Source: Spirochaetales bacterium (GTDB lineage: Bacteria; Spirochaetota; Spirochaetia; Sphaerochaetales; Sphaerochaetaceae). Taken from it: a stretch of 6,599 nt of DNA. Below the pieces are notes generated by a model. It was not told the DNA's origin and did not search any database. It saw only the letters and a list, made by a program, of their open reading frames with translations. Position numbers and translations under genes: made by a program. The DNA is taken from NCBI GenBank assembly GCA_022785155.1, contig JALFRH010000251.1, forward strand, positions 1 through 6,599, in the 5' to 3' direction. Position 1 is the stretch's first letter; the number at the start of each line of letters is the position of its first letter. Below are positions 6,341-6,599 of the stretch, one piece after another.

Positions 6341-6362
6341 GGATATGACAGTATATTGCCTA
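6333..6362 (-). promoter_or_regulatory. Possible promoter of the XRE-AbrB gene
   Basis: The minus strand has TCTAAT (6333-6338, five of six to the -10 consensus) preceded after 18 bases by TAGGCA (6357-6362, four of six to -35). This would give a leader of about 11 bases. An alternative -10, TATACT, lies a little upstream (6349-6354) but has no good -35. A promoter is expected here because a terminator closes the preceding gene. Confidence 0.35.
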
Positions 6363-6378
6363 ATAGACCTTATAAAGT

Positions 6379-6413
6379 AAAAATCATGGAGCCGTTTAAA
6401 ATGACTCCATGAT
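6379..6413 (-). terminator. Rho-independent terminator of the gene entering from the right
   Basis: On the minus strand, ATCATGGAG (6405-6413) pairs perfectly with CTCCATGAT (6383-6391); a G-U and a C-G pair can extend the stem to 11 bp with a 9-base loop. TTTT (6379-6382) follows directly, then ACTTTAT. It lies 26 bases after the TAG stop at 6439. On the plus strand there is no T-run after the hairpin, so it appears to be one-directional. Confidence 0.8.
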
Positions 6414-6438
6414 CAATAGTCCCCCCAAAGAATTGTAA

Positions 6439-6599
6439 CTATCTTTCAACTACTCCATACAGCATGATCGAAATAGCCCTCTTAACCCGCTTTTCGTGCT
6501 GGGTAAAACTATCCTCCTCCCCCTTTGCCGTACATGTATTTATATTTCCCTGAAAGTATCTGAAGACCTCTATTACTTCCTCAACACTATAGTCTTTAT
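6439..6599 (-). CDS. C-terminal end of an unrecognised protein (cut by window edge)
   Basis: The minus strand is open from the right edge to a TAG at 6439-6441, giving 52 complete codons. The peptide begins KDYSVEEVIEVFRYFQGN, continues through a hydrophilic Thr/Gly/Glu section (TCTAKGEEDSF), and ends RVKRAISIMLYGVVER. It looks like a soluble protein tail with two likely helices; I do not recognise the family. Support for it being real is the uninterrupted frame, ordinary amino-acid composition, shared orientation with all neighbours and the terminator 26 bases past the stop. The start is outside the window. Confidence 0.65.
   Translation of the reverse strand, partial: KDYSVEEVIEVFRYFQGNINTCTAKGEEDSFTQHEKRVKRAISIMLYGVVER

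Noticed and set aside
5893..6599. Toxin-antitoxin pair made of the AbrB/MazE-like protein and the gene to its right
   Set aside because: A terminator separates them, the AbrB part is fused to an XRE domain as in ordinary regulators, and the visible tail of the other protein does not look like a known toxin.

Overview
The window looks like chromosomal DNA of a Gram-positive anaerobe-type bacterium (Bacillota, probably Clostridia-like). The reasons are moderate-to-low GC, AGA-rich arginine codons, strong AGGAGG-type ribosome binding sites before several genes, and familiar Bacillota families (MepA-like MATE pump with MarR regulator, XRE-AbrB regulator, CUT1-type ABC transporter, stand-alone 5'-3' exonuclease). 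I cannot name a genus from sequence alone. Every gene lies on the minus strand, so the reading order is from right to left. The window is densely coding: no gene-free stretch exceeds about 125 bases.

Right end (6599 to 6316): the last 52 codons of an unrecognised gene enter from the right edge. They are followed by a convincing rho-independent terminator (6383-6413, U-run at 6379-6382). An XRE-AbrB transcription factor (6315-5893) then starts after a 67-base gap that probably carries its own promoter and a small inverted repeat.

Middle (5880 to 4025): a MarR regulator and a MATE efflux pump form an efflux cassette. It is driven by a near-consensus promoter (TTGACC, 17-bp spacer, TATATT) whose -10 box, predicted start point and first codon sit inside a perfect 11-bp-arm inverted repeat. 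This is a textbook layout for an autorepressor operator. The two genes overlap by one base (TAATG), so translation is probably coupled.

Centre-left (3984 to 2303): a stand-alone Pol I-type 5'-3' exonuclease whose only possible start codon has no Shine-Dalgarno sequence but has an extended -10 box spaced for transcription to begin on the ATG. An RDD-family membrane protein follows.

Left end (2280 to 1): a MalK/UgpC-type ATPase and two MalF/MalG-type permeases, the second cut by the left edge, form a carbohydrate (CUT1) importer. The RDD gene is close enough upstream (22 bases) to belong to the same transcription unit. No solute-binding protein is visible and the substrate cannot be read from these genes.

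I found no mobile element, CRISPR array, tRNA, rRNA or obvious defence system. The most interesting signals are regulatory: the MarR operator architecture, and the fact that the three genes that probably head their own transcripts (exonuclease, MarR, XRE-AbrB) all lack a Shine-Dalgarno, while the genes inside operons have one.
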